Counted from the stretch's first letter, positions 38,821-51,800 are shown. The stretch is 64,000 nucleotides of DNA from Angiostrongylus vasorum (GCA_018806985.1 JADANN010000031.1:62001-126000); one strand, 5' to 3'. Numbers and translations: made by a program. The notes: a model not told the origin generated them from the letters alone.

Positions 38821-39482
38821 CTGTATGGCTATAACAGAAAGAAGCAATAGAATACAACAAAGATGCTATTATATCACACTAGAAATCAAATTTTAACCCA
38901 TTGCCAACCTTCACCCTCTTTCGTGCACTTCAGTCTCATTATTGATACTACGTTTTGTTCTAGTTTGTTCCTTTGACATCCAGAAGAACCCGCACGGTAA
39001 GAACTCCCGTTCATCGGTTGGCGTTAAGATGCATCCATATTTTCAACCTGACTAATTTTCCTCAGCATAAACTGCTTGATTCCTGTCCACTCGCTCATTG
39101 TCCATCTACAGTAGTTCGTTGCACAGAATTCCACCCACAATTTTTTTGAAACAAGTAAATCTCTACCATCGCCTTTTGATTAACACGTAAAGTACACGTG
39201 ATATGGGTGAATCAACTGCTTAGTGAATAATGAGGGGTCAAGTTCTCATATGCATGAGATAAAAGGGACCGAACATTTACAGCATTGACAGGAATTCAAT
39301 CTTTTTTTTTTATTTCGTTTGAAATCAAAGACGGTTTGAACTTCTACAGCATCTCTACTACTTTATCAAAAACCAAAACGTATTTCAGAACCAACTGCAT
39401 ACTACAACAAACCTTGTTTCAAGGAGAACTGAAAACACCTTCAAGTCGTTACGAGAGAAGATGTATGCCGGACCTAATTTAC

Positions 39483-39561
39483 CATTAGTACGCTTGTTTT
39501 CAACAAGACATATTCCTTCCAAATACATTGTAAAGACGGAGCAAATGATGTAGTCCCAGAC
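39483..39561 (-). CDS. Exon-like block of an unresolved minus-strand gene
   Basis: A strong acceptor (TTTTCTTTCAG) and a donor ATG/GTAAAT bound 79 nt coding VWDYIICSVFTMYLEGICLV and a short charged end. This looks like a genuine internal exon upstream of the 38.5-kb block. Family unknown. Confidence 0.35.
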
Positions 39562-40079
39562 CTGAAAGAAAAAAAAAGAAACGACAACTTGATAATACAC
39601 TCTACAAAGATCTCCGAAGCTCAAAAACTAATAGGTAGTCTCTATATTCATTATCTGACACCCGCTGGTCGAACAACCGAGGCAGCCTAACTGGTAGTCG
39701 AGCGTAAGCACCTCCACAGCGCCAAAACAACTAAACAAATTACTCAAAAGTCCTAAATAATCAGAACATGCTTTGTCCAGTTTCTGGAAATCAAACACCC
39801 CTACACTTCCACTCCAGACATTTTTGCACTAGTACGTAACTTTTTAGCCAAAAAGCTCCATCGACTCATATATAACCCTGGGTTTTGCAATCCTTCTTAA
39901 TTTTTTTACTGCTGTTACGCCGAATTTCTACGTATGATTAGGTTATCTCCTCCTTTGCGAATGGTCCTTCTTTTCGGAGAAACAAATGAAAACCATGAAG
40001 TACAAGAGATGAACGTCCTTTATTTGGGACTTCAATCGGCTTCGAAGTAATTGAAATCCCAGGACCTTGTCTCCCTCAT

Positions 40080-40560
40080 GAGTTAAATAACAACTTCATT
40101 ACCATGATTACACCATTTTACAACAACACTACCATCATCGGAAGTGGAGGATTCTGGCAAGGCAATACCATGTCGCCAGAAATATTTGCAGCAATCTCGC
40201 GAACGTCATCAATGAAGATGGATGGGATAATATGAAACCGACAGCCAGCTAGTTGTAGGTAGCTTCACCTTCGACTCGTCGAGGATGGCGTTCTCACACC
40301 ACAAACCACGCCCAACCTGAAGGAATTCCTAGCGTACTCAACATCAAACTGAAAACTGATTTCCCACTGGAATTCAAGAAAACGATGTTCACGAGAAATT
40401 TATTCACCTCTGAAGCCATCTTAACGCCAAACGAAACAAGTACTTTATAACATTTCAGCTACATGCACCTATTATGGAAAGCATGCACAAAACGCGGTCC
40501 CTCCCCTCTACTTCAAAAACATATTGCCAATGTGACCGCTAGGTAAGGAAGAATGCTCAG
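40080..40560 (+). mobile_element. Relic of RTE reverse transcriptase
   Basis: Frame-broken match to the RT core of the other copies: ITPFYNNTTI, FWQGNTMSPEIF, then an eroded region where the FADD box should be. Many stops. Confidence 0.6.
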
Positions 40561-41358
40561 TTGGCGTTATTCAACACACTACCAAAAGGATGATGTCATC
40601 AGCGTTTTGCACTATGCAATTAAAATAAGGAATCCTAAATTCCGAGTCATTTGAACGATAAGAGATCAGGAAATCGGCAGCAAACCCCAAGATTAAAGAA
40701 CTTGTGTGTCGAACACATGTCTCCTAATGATGAGTGCTGATCACGAGCTATCAACGACTGATCATATGGGGTCACAAGGACAGCAAACCATGCATTTCGA
40801 TAGCCGGAAGTATTCATGAAGATAACTAAAGGAAATATACTAGGCAAGTTCCCCGATTCAATAGAAACTACTGATAAACTCCGCCACGCGACAAATAACA
40901 CAAATACAGAAGTGATGCAATAGAGACATTTTCTTCCAATGATATAAATAAACGAGTAAACAATGATAATTCTGTAGAGCTCCGAGTAAACCCGACTAAA
41001 CTAGGGTTGTCCTTGTTCTGAAATAATAATAGTGAAGATATTTACAAGGTTAAGGACTTTAAAGCAAATCGGTTCATACAACTATGTGAGGTGCCGTTTA
41101 CCAAAAACGACGACATATCAGGCGGTACAAACACGCCGAATAAGATTGCATGAAAGTTGGTGCAGAATGTTTATGTTATAATCTGTGAACATCAACTGCC
41201 AACGGTAATAAACTGAAACCTCACAGTACGAAAGTAAGAAGTAGCATTAACAACAGTAGCACAAAAATGAACCGTAAAGTAGACAACTTCGGATGTAAAT
41301 GTTAAACATAAGACATTAAGCCAATGTTCGAGCAAAGCATAGATGAACTTATTAAAAA

Positions 41359-44300
41359 TCAAATATATTGTTCCGCCCATGCATTCAGACAGTTGTATGC
41401 ACTTTTCGCATGATTTGCACTTACTCCGGCGGTATCCTGAAATCACTTATGTACTTATCAGACTCATCTGACAATCAAATGCATTGAAACAATGAAATAT
41501 TTTAGTGCCCCACTGCAGAAGAAAAAATATGGAACAGAACTTCAAAAGGTTGAGAAAACAAGGTCTTGAAAAATAAATCCATTTCACTTAACAATTAGCA
41601 TTTTATTGATACAATTCCACTAGTTTTAACTTTTAAACAGAAATATATAAACATATACCGGTCAAGTAATCAGCAGAAAGGCTCGAGATTATAGCGCTGC
41701 AAAGTGAAATAAGGAATGAAATACGGAACTTGATTAACGCAACGGTTTTATTTCCACAAGATAAGTACCAACCTCCCATGTTATCCAAAACCATAACGAC
41801 GCACTGTATATGAGTGTTTACATAACGAAAAAAAGATTTTAGGAAATCTCTTTCTACAACTAGATAATGTCCCAAAGAATGTTCGTGATGAGGCTAGTTA
41901 GCGGGTAGTCCCAATTCACCTATACCACCTGTCGCCGCCCACTTGACCACCGAGTGACTCGAGCGGTCACCATTAAATCTTCCATTTTTCCCTATCGCAT
42001 GCAAGAGTAGCCCAGTGGGTTCTGCTCGCTCTAGGGACTCGATGACCATGATATCCTTCTTTTAAAGTTTACGTGAAGAATTCACACTAATGGGTCCGTG
42101 GTCTTCGTAGAGCATGTCTGACATCCCGAGGAATCTAATCACTAATTACTCTTGTCCATAGGTTGTCGTTAATACGCATTACGCGTCCGGCCCACTTTAC
42201 CTTCGACTATTTGGCGTACAGAACGGAACGTTTGATTTTTGATGGTTGACGCAGGTCGGAGCTTCGGATCCCTCACCTTACTTTTGTTACACGGGATACT
42301 CCTAGCATCGTCCCTTCGACTGCGCGTTCAGTAACACTGAGTGGTCTTTCATCCTACTTATACATCGACCAAGTTTGTGACGCATACGTTAAGGCAGGAA
42401 GTACCATTGGGTCGAAAAGGTTGGTACGGAGCCGGGTGCTCTTTGTTCTCCTCACTACATCCCCGATGCTCTTAAAAACGCCCTAAGCCGATCAATTCCT
42501 ACCGCTCAAATGTGGAGCTAAGTCGTTTGTCGTGTTGATTTCACGACCTAGACAGACGTAGCAGGAGGATTCGGAGACATTCATTCCCATGAGCGTGAAT
42601 TTGGCATACGTAACCTGTCCATTCCTCATGAACATTGTTTTTATAAGATTTAGTGGAAGACCAACTTTTCCGCAGGCTTCATCAAAGTCGGCAAGCATAC
42701 GTTCCGTTTCGCTAATGTTTGGTGTTATAAGGACGATGTCATCAGCAAAGCGAAGATGGTGTAATTGCCGACCATCGATTTTCACTCCCATATTATAACA
42801 AATATTATAAATATTATAACAGTCCAGTGTTCGCATGACGTTCTCGAGGGTTGCGGTAAATAATTTTGGCCAGATGGTATCACCTTGCCTCAACACTCTT
42901 CTAAAGTCGATGTTAATATCGTTGTAGAATAGTGATATTTTGGTTGTGGAATAATTTTTTCTACAGCTCAAGAAGTATCTTCATGTACTGAGTGGGGATT
43001 CCCTGACTATCAAAGGCTTTTCATTAATGCTTCTATCTCAATTGAGTCCGAAGCCTTCTCTAAATCGATGAAAGTGAGATAAAGCGATCGTTTGTGCTCC
43101 CGCGACAACTCAGTGAGCCTTGTTATCGTGTGGCAATGGTCCATCGTAGCAAATCACCCTGCTTGCTCACATGACCACCTTTTGTCCAATGTTCTGTTAA
43201 CCTCTTTAGGATGACTCGAGTGACAAGTTTGTAAACGACAGATAGCAAGCAGATTGGGCGATGGTTGCCGATATCGTGGAGATATACCTTCATGAACAAT
43301 AGCACGGTCTTGCTGGTCTTCCATCGAGTAGAGACCTCGCATTCAGACAGGTAAGATGTGAACAGCCAAGTAAGTGCGTTACCGTGGATTGCCGGAAGGT
43401 TCTTCCGGTGTTCAAATCTCATCCTGCTCGGACTTCCTACTGTTCGATTTTTTCATCGAAAAAAACCATGTCATATTTCGGAATAGAGTACGACATATCC
43501 ATCCCCCCCTCATTCCAAATAAAGTCAGAAGGACGTGGCTATTGAAGACTATTTTGAAGATTGAACAGTATCGTATTCGTGAATGACTTTCTCCATTGCC
43601 TTTTTGGAAGCTAGAACTGTTCCGTATAGGCGTCGCAGTGCAACGATCTTGGTTTTGCAATTGGCAAAGCTATGGTGGGCTTTGCGAGCGCTTTCCCAGC
43701 TTCTGCAGCTTCGAAAATAACTGGTGCTCTTCCTTCTTCAACATCTTTTTTTTATCGCTCGTCTGCATTGCATTGCAAGTCCGTATGTGAGTTCACGGTT
43801 GCTTCCAGCTTAGGCGATTCCACGCTAGCGTACCAGCTTGAGCGTTTCCGGAGACAGACGTCTCTTGGTGACTTTCGAACTCTCAGCTTTCATAATGCCA
43901 ACATTAAGATGTTTTTTGAGCCGATCGAATTCCTTTCTGGATGTTATGGAGAACATTATCTTCCCGAAAGCCAATTAATGAAGTGAAAAAATTCCAGTTT
44001 ATGGTGGTTTCCGAACTTCGTTCTCTGAACTCAGCGACTTTTTCTCCATTCCAAACGAAATTAAATCTTGCATAAAGAAAATGATGTTCTAATCCAGTGT
44101 AGAATTTTGGAACAACAGCGACAACGGTTAGGCAAAACCTTCGATTTAATATGATGTGGTCTATTTCGTTATAGCACTCTCCTTTGGTAGGCTCCCAAGT
44201 ACAGCGCTATGGGTGGGGCGGTTCCGGAATTGCGAGTTACCATGAATGGTCATGGTCGTCATGATAAACTCAGACATCAGCTCACCCTGCACGTTCCATT

Positions 44301-45590
44301 CCAATCTATGGGTCACAATGTGACGTTCTTCTGGGTCTAATTGTAGCGTCAACATCTGCAATGATGACCTTGAAGAATGCATGGTTTTCCCAGTAGAACT
44401 TCTCCAAGTCTATATAAAACGCTTCGACTTCTTTCTCGACATATTTAGATGTTGGCGCGTAAACGACAAAGATTGTCAAAGCCGGTATTGATCCACATCT
44501 TTTCAATCGCAAATGTCCGATCTGGGTTGTTACTTGTTTGAATAAATCGATGTTCACGACCAAGCTCGTGTTGAAGACAACGCCAACGCTGCCGACTCCT
44601 CTACTGCCGCATGTCCCAAGGAACAGTTCTTCTCCGGTGTCGTAGTCCGATTTGAATGGGTCGCGTCGTCTCGGCCAATCCGGTGAAGTCGTACCCTAAC
44701 CTTCTTGCCTGCACCATCAAGTCTTCTATCGAGGACTCAGATGCAAGTGCGCGTGCATTGTAGGAACAAATCGCCACATTAGTCCTTTACGATTTAGCCG
44801 GCTAAGAATGGCCCTGAGATTTAAGCAGCTCTTCGTACTCGTCCTACCCAATGCTGGCGAATCGAGAGCTCTTTCGGGGTCAGGGGATTATGGCTTGCTC
44901 AGCTCTGAACGTGGGGGGCTGGGTATACTCACCGATGGCTTGCCAGTCTCTCCCAAAGAAGACATGCGACTCCTAACCCCCTTCTATATATGTTCCTATC
45001 ACCTGATTGCAGGCTTTTGTCCGAAATGATTCGTAGAGTAGAATACCTATAAGAGAGAACGCACCCACACATGCATGCAGGAATACGCTTTTGTAAATAC
45101 AGACTATATAGGAAAAATCGGAGCAGCAGAAACAGGGAATCAATCCGCTGAATCCAACTGTGTTTCAGGGAAGTAAAGGTCGCCTTTCGTCCTCTATTAA
45201 CAATCTATCTGCCACCTGCGGACACGTCATGCATACTCTTCACTAACCGCCTCGACGTCCCTCATATGAGGGAGATCCGTGAAGGCCCGATTAGACTAGA
45301 CAATTACCTCACACACCTACCACATAAAGGAAAAGTATACTCGCAAAAAACCATGAGTGTGTTTTCGGAGATATTTACACGACTTTTTAAACTGTTACCT
45401 TTAACCATTCGGTGAACAAATCTTCATCTTTCTTGAGAAGTAGAAATTGCCCAAAAAGAATGTACGCCTTATCAAATCCATTTTCAGCAAGCTTCGCTCC
45501 ATATGTGGGACCAATACCAGCGACTGCAGTCACTTCCTTCTCAGCCATTGGCTCACCAATGAACTCTCGATGTTTCACAGACGTAGACAT
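41359..45590 (-). CDS. baf-1: Barrier-to-autointegration factor (BAF)
   Basis: Small dimeric protein that bridges double-stranded DNA and LEM-domain proteins of the inner nuclear membrane, needed for nuclear envelope assembly. Exon 1, 45590-45399, gives 64 aa from [10 protein letters not shown] through the helix-hairpin-helix region ([17 protein letters not shown]) to [10 protein letters not shown]. Exon 2, 41436-41359, gives 25 aa ending [14 protein letters not shown] and TGA. The phase 0 junction is clean (LK/GTAACA donor, ATTTCAG acceptor). Total 89 aa, the same length as Caenorhabditis BAF-1 and the human protein, with the nematode-type SANHAKSA segment. The start was chosen because upstream codons in the frame do not match BAF and TTCAG lies just before it, a possible trans-splice site. 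The single intron of 3,962 bp is almost filled by an RTE element in the same orientation. Confidence 0.95.
41885..45290 (-). mobile_element. Nearly complete RTE retrotransposon inside the BAF intron
   Basis: The most complete copy in the window. In element order: 5' region with palindrome CCCTCATATGAGGG (45259-45272); endonuclease at about 44750-44280 ([18 protein letters not shown] in place of GDFNA); linker at about 44080-43560; RT at about 43420-42490 with RQGDTIW and an intact FADDIVL box near 42745; RT C-terminal and 3' part to about 41.9 kb. Several frame breaks and one small in-frame insertion (near 42800) make it inactive. It is sense with respect to BAF and is removed by splicing. 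The leftmost 100 bases (just left of exon 1's donor) overlap the intron edge only. Confidence 0.88.
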
Positions 45591-45792
45591 AAAGCTGAAC
45601 TGCCCATTAGAGGTTAAGTGTTGCAACAATGATGAATGCAAACAACGAAGAAAAACAACACAGTCACACCGAAAAAGTTCCTGTCACACGATACTTGGAT
45701 TGCATCCAACGCATTCGGTGAGGACTATAATGGTTAGAGCTGTTGATTGCAAAACGTCAAATAATACAAGAAATCGACACCCACACTGCAAC

Positions 45793-46182
45793 CTATAAAC
45801 ACTCCTTAGAGCCACCTTTGGAAATTTTGGTTTCCTGGTTTATTCTGCAATTTCTTATTCGTGATGAAAAAACATCTTTTCGATGAAACAACCTTAAAGG
45901 AATGGGAAAGTAATAACAGTAACGACCTTTGTTGGGCTTAAGGAGGTGAGAAGCGATCATTCGGTCACATTTGGCGTAACGGATAAAAAATCCCAGTAAA
46001 AGGACATGTACCTCAGAAGCCAGATATAGCACACCTACATCGGTGACAGGAAGAAATAGGTACATAAAAGAACCACACAGAGAAGAATAAAGTTTGGGAT
46101 GACTAAGTCTTTTTACCATACAGGTACCGATCCATATTATAAGGTACAACTTACCAAACCAGAGACTTAAAATCAATTGCAT
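45793..46182 (-). CDS. Possible 52-aa single-pass membrane microprotein
   Basis: Minus exons 46182-46155 (ATG), 46034-45927 and 45815-45793 (TAG) join in phase with strong donors (TTTG/GTAAGT) and acceptors (CCGATGTAG, CCAAAG). The peptide starts MQLILSLWFG, has a hydrophobic segment (VLYLASEVHVLLLGFFI), and ends basic with GGSKECL. The architecture suggests a small membrane protein. No family recognised, and an upstream exon is possible because the frame is open before the ATG. It sits between BAF and NDUFA2 on the same strand. Confidence 0.35.
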   Translation of the reverse strand: MQLILSLWFGKLYLIIWIGTCMVKRLSHPKLYSSLCGSFMYLFLPVTDVGVLYLASEVHVLLLGFFIRYAKCDRMIASHLLKPNKGRYCYYFPIPLRLFHRKDVFSSRIRNCRINQETKISKGGSKECL

Positions 46183-46206
46183 ATCAGAGCAAGTTCCCAA
46201 TGGAAT

Positions 46207-47719
46207 CTACTCTGGAACCACATGCTTCATCAAATGAAAAACGAGTAGCCGTAAAATACAAGTCACGCATAGATTACTAACAAGGCTCTGAACGCTCCGA
46301 CGACTAACACTGAGAACTATGTCTTCCGAAACGCAATCAGTCCACAAATTAGGTCATAAAAGAGATTTCATAGCAACAATTCTTCAGTGTGCGTGGTTTA
46401 GCAGAACACAATAAAATGAAACACCGATATGCAAGTCATATGACGATAACGATCGATGACAGATGGCCTGAGAGAAAGTGATGAGTCATTTTTGACAACG
46501 GACCACCTCCAATATACGTGAGTGTGTTTCCAACTCACATTAACCAGCTCTTCCTTCTTTTATAAATAAAATTTGAAGCAGCAAACCGAAACCGTAGGAC
46601 TACCATGAAGGCATCACTGAGCGAAAAGTTGAGAGAACGAACGTAAATGGCACAAATACACACAAAGCAAGGAGATGAAGAAAAACATGACAACCACTTC
46701 ATCAGACCTAACTAATGAAACACACTTCAACATTATCGATCGCAGCGGTGACCGCAATGATCAGTGAATGTGACCCGTTTAAACATCATAATGACGCGCC
46801 AATGCTCCCTTCAAAGATCAGTTAGATTGGAGCACACAATCACCTACTAGGCGTAGCTCTAGCTCTTACCGCGACCGCGTGTCATTGGAGCGCAACTGAG
46901 ATACGCATTGAAGATGTACGGTCCGTAAGTACACGCAAGAGACACAATAAACTGGTTTCTCAAGATTATCGTTCTATTGCTTGGGTCCCTCACATTTTTT
47001 ATAGACCTCACTAACTCCTATATATCCGCTATATTCTTCTCTCTATTTTCCCGTGTCCTTGAACACCTCTTATGTACCACCTAACTCTTGTGTGTGATGA
47101 AAAATGAAACTCGTTAGTTACCTAACCATGATTTCATTAGCTTTCCGCATAGTTTTGTGTGCCGTCATGTGACCAAAAAATAGTCCCTCTATGTCAAAAT
47201 ATTGAAAGAGAAGCAGGTTTGGTCGTATGCACCAAATACTTTTTACAATGCGAAAGGTTCAACCCTTCCACGACCCATTTTCGCGTGGCTGACCCATCGG
47301 ATGGCGCACTTTTGATGTGCACTGAAATTAAGACGTAGGTCATGAAGAGGCAAAACTAGATAGAGTTCTCTTTCATACGATTGCTAATTGTGTGAAACAT
47401 CATGGAGAACGCAAAGGCATAAAGGATTGCTTAAGTTTGCAGAGATATGTAAGGCAGATGAGTTCTACTTGGAGAGCGAGGTGGGGATCTGAAACCGCAA
47501 ACTATTACAATATGTACAGAACTAGAAATAACAGAATTTATGACACTTCTAGTTGAAACAATCAACGATTATAAACTAATGACGTGGATATGAAGCTTCT
47601 CAATCTATGGAAGATCCACATAGGACAGTATACATAAGCGACTATATCGCTTCATATACGCTCACACGACACAGTTACAATCTATTTATTATACTGAGCT
47701 ATATTTACTTGTGAGATGA
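46207..47719. other. Intergenic stretch without a recognised gene
   Basis: No splice-consistent exon chain, RNA gene or repeat family found between the microprotein candidate and NDUFA2. Confidence 0.4.
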
Positions 47720-48462
47720 CTAGCTGAAAGCTGACAGCTCCTTAATTGCTGATGCGACTTTCTCTCTCGGCAAATCTTCGAGAACAACACAACGTTCGAC
47801 TCCATGTTCATACCTAGAATATGCCAGGTATGCCTAATGAAAAATGAAACGTGCAAGAATAATGTGGAGCTATTTCTGTAAGTTATACTAAGTAGAAAGC
47901 ATATAGACAGCGAACGTCATGTAGCTAAACAGAAAAGAACCCATTCAACTATGAAGTGTACTACGTCTGATTCATTTCAACACTAATACGCGCTCTATTT
48001 CCTCATCCAAATAACAATCAATATGCACACCTTGCAAATACACGTGGGATGATTCCAGAACATTCGCGGATAAGGATAGGAAAATGAGGGTTTGCCTTCT
48101 TCAAATCCACATAGTCGTTCTCAATGAAGTCACGCACTCCCGCTAAATAAAGGACTTAAGCCAAATAGTAACACAAGCAAACCCGGGAAGGAATTCACCT
48201 AAGATAACATCATTTCCTAAAATACAGTTACTAATTACCACTACAACTTCACCTCAGTGGAATGTGTACAAACGTACACCTATGTTTAAAATGTTGGAGG
48301 GATCTGTTAGGAACGGTTGCCAAATAATGCCATTCTAAAGACTTAAGACATAAACAGGGCAAAATACTGGATTAACAACTAACCAGAAGCCGAACTTTTT
48401 TGACAAAGATGGATACGTAACTCACGAAGATGGGAACCTGCAAGGCGAATTGCAGACGTCAT
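47720..48462 (-). CDS. NADH dehydrogenase 1 alpha subcomplex subunit 2 (NDUFA2)
   Basis: Accessory subunit of mitochondrial complex I with a thioredoxin-like fold. Exons: 48462-48384, 48142-48031 and 47813-47720 (TAG), phases 1 and 2 respected, 94 aa. The sequence shows the family blocks [28 protein letters not shown] and [10 protein letters not shown], including the two conserved cysteines that can form the structural disulfide, then a divergent C-terminus ([17 protein letters not shown]). Length is close to the human protein (99 aa). The start ATG is preceded by TTTTCAGG, a typical nematode trans-splice acceptor one base away, which also argues that no upstream exon exists. It is transcribed away from the AP-3 mu gene. 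Confidence 0.93.
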
Positions 48463-48895
48463 CCTGAAAACGTTCAGACTACTTTCACGGAGAAGTTAAT
48501 TTCAGTATTCACCTTCCTAACCACATAGCGAAATATAATTACAATACTTTACGAAAGTAAACATCACTAACCTCGTAAGAAAGGAGTGAGCTCGAACCAG
48601 CCTGAATTAAAGGTGGCCTACCGTGGTCCACTGATTTAGGCTAGAGCATCTAAGCTATCTCCTTGTATTGATTTAAGAAATACGGCAGAATTGATTTGTA
48701 ACCTTGGTTTCATTTTGGTAAAATGTTCAGAAAGACTTCTTCAAGCTAAAATATTTGCAAATATAGTGGTCCCTAATACTAGTTGCTAATATTTCCCATT
48801 ACTTGTATACTTGTCACTTTTGTTGAGTTTTGATTCGTCCTTTCCTTTATGTCCATAAAAACTTTCGCTTTTAGAGGGCTTCATTCGTTGTTTTC
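48463..48895. promoter_or_regulatory. Shared upstream region of NDUFA2 and AP-3 mu
   Basis: Only 433 bp separate the two start codons, which point in opposite directions, so both promoters must lie here or overlap it. I see no TATA box. Inferred from gene order only. Confidence 0.45.
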
Positions 48896-51800
48896 ATGCT
48901 GAACAGCTTATTCATCGTTAACACTTCCGGGTAAGTCAAGTTTTGCTTCCCATTCCGCTAATTTCTTAAGGATTTAACAGTGCTCATGAATGTCTTTTTC
49001 TTCAGTGATGTAATATTCGAGAAGCATTGGAAGGCTGTCATTCATCGTTCTATATGTGATTATTTCTTCGATGCTCAGAAAAAAGTATGTGTTCCAAGTG
49101 CCTTCCTTCTCTTGGAGTTTGTTCATTTCTTGTTAGGAACAAAGTGGGACTTGTTGCGTTCGAAAAGCCATATAGGTTACCTAACTAATAGTCTTTCATT
49201 GTGCCAACCACTTAACCAAAGTAATAAAAGATACTGAAATGGTCGAACACTTGAAGAAAACTCATAGAATTGCAAAGCAGGAGCCCTCATTGGGCCTTTA
49301 TACTTATTTACTTGGATGCTTGGTTGGCCTGTCTTCATCTTTTGTGCGAGCCCCACCATAATTTCCAATTTTTCAGAGTTTTGCTGGTTTAGCAATTGCG
49401 GTTCCTTGCAGTCCCGAGGTCAGCCTAGCCAAAGTCTGCCCCAGTTCGTCACCATCACAGGCAGTCGCCGCCCTTGTGGATCAGAGGGAGATTTACAACC
49501 AAGCTACTAGTTTGATATCAGGACTGTGGTGGATCCTTGCATTGATTTACTCTTAGCTGGGCTTCCTCATGGAAACGCCGAGCTCCTCAATTTGGGAGAC
49601 CCTACTGGGTAGATGAACACCCGATGTACATCGCAGCCTGACACACTGGAACACCTTCCAGCCACGATGAGGCTGTAAATCGTTGGGTAGTGCTAACCAC
49701 ATAGCTAAAGTAGTAGAAGATACTGAAGTACTCAAATAATTAAATCGAAAACGTAAAATTACTGGATATATTAAGTCAGTAGCGGGAGTTATTTGAAGCA
49801 GCCTTTCTCCTGTTCTTTGCTATTCTTGGCTGACAGAAATGCAAAGCAAGGGCCCTCATTGGTGCAGTATCTATTATGTGAGCCTCTGAAGAGAGAAATC
49901 TCGGGTTCGATCTGGCCTGGAGTCCAAGTTTTGCGAATATCTCAGGATCACAGTGGTTGTATTTCACGTCGTACCCTACCGTGGAAAGTAGTAATAGGCA
50001 GCAATATAAAAAAGCTAACCGATGTTTTTTTTCGTTGGTGGGGCCTAATTGTAAACACTAGAGGTCTGATCTCCTCTCAGTGGTTTACCGGCTCACCGTG
50101 GATGGGACGTGTTCCTGGATATCGGGCTGCGATGTACAACAGGGAGATTCATCCACCTGACAGGCCGTCCCAAACTGAGGAGTCCGGCATTTCTATCAGG
50201 AAGCCCATCTAAGAGTAAACTGATGCCAGAATCCACTACCGTCTCTGATCCATAGGGGCAGACTGCCTGTGGTGGTGACGACCTGGGGCAGACGTTGACC
50301 AGCTGACCTCGGAACTAGACGGAACCACAATGGCTAAACCAGCAAAACTCCAAAAAAATGGAAATTACGCTGAGGCTGGCACAGTTAGTGAAGACGGGCC
50401 ATCCAAGTATCTGAGTAAGTAGAAGATTTGATATAGCTCTAACATGGTCTTGAAGCTCTATTTCAATTTTCGTCACTGTATCCTAGGCTGCCTCAGCTGA
50501 GGACGTGTCACCGGTGCTATCAACACCTCACCATTATGTTATCAGTGTTCACCATAATCAGATTTATTTCCTAGCTGTAACAACAACTGAAGTTCCTCCT
50601 CTTATGGTTATCGAATTCCTACATCGTGTTGTCCACACGCTTTCCCAATATTTCGATGAGTGTTCTGAAGCATCAGTAAGAGAGAACTGTGTGATGGTGT
50701 TCGAGGCTCGGTCTTTTCTAAACTTAGCATTTAGTCTTTTTTCTCCAACCAACTTCTGTGCGTACTACACTGAGTTATTCTAGTTATTGGATGAAATGCT
50801 CGACAATGGCTATCCGTTAGTTACGGAATTGAACATTCTTCAAGATCTCATCAAGCCTCCGAATTTTCTTAGGAACATAGCTAACCAAGTGAGTCAGTGA
50901 CGTGGTATTTTTTCTCTGATACAGTCTTTTTTGTCGTCCACCACAAATTGTTTTTCATTTACGACTTATTTTCTAAGAAATCGGGAAAACTCATGTTTCG
51001 GTCAATTTTACATATAGCTGCGTTTAGGAGAAAAAATGCAATTGAATTAGTAGTTCGAAAATTTTATCTAAATCTTCCATGGAAATTTATGAGAGCAAAT
51101 TTTGAGCGTTTGGCACTTTAGGGTTGCATAACTAATATCGTGCGATTCCCAGCAGAATTTCCATGATTGTCGTTCATTGACGACCACCTTCCATAGAGAT
51201 GCAGAGTATGGCTACATCTGTATTTGCGTGACCCTTAACTCATGTCGAGTTAGATCACTGTAAAGGAAGCATTCGTTGGGAAACGTTGTATGTCCGTTGA
51301 GTCAACGTAGTTTTTCCTGGTACATCTGGCGTGACTCCTATTATGGTGTTATATGTATATAACTCTGCCATGTGACTTCCGATGAAATGCGAATGGACTC
51401 CCTTTTCGTAGTCCGCTGAATATTCTTAGGAAGAATTCTTAATCAGCGAGCTTCCTTACTCGAGAGCTTGCTCTTCCATTATTGCGTGGTTTTTCCTAAA
51501 CCAGCCCTTGTTTTATTTTCATGGTTTTTTTTTCCTGTGCTTTGGCTTCTTGAAACATCATCTGTATCGTAGTGAGACATCTCAAAAGTATGAATACATA
51601 TTCGACAAAGTTTGATAAGAGTTTCTTGCCAATTTGAATGCTTCTTAATCTGTTGCGGTGCACATATGAATAGCTCTGAAGAGAGGAATGTTGATGAAGG
51701 ATTATCGCATTTATTTCCCTATCAGGATTGTAATCCTAACAGAATGTAAGACGTCTGTCTCCACAAACACTCGGGCTGATACGCCAGCGTGGAATCGTAC

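Noticed and set aside
45793..46200. Unspliced 135-codon protein
   Set aside because: The frame runs through strong donor and acceptor sites; the spliced 52-aa reading is more economical.
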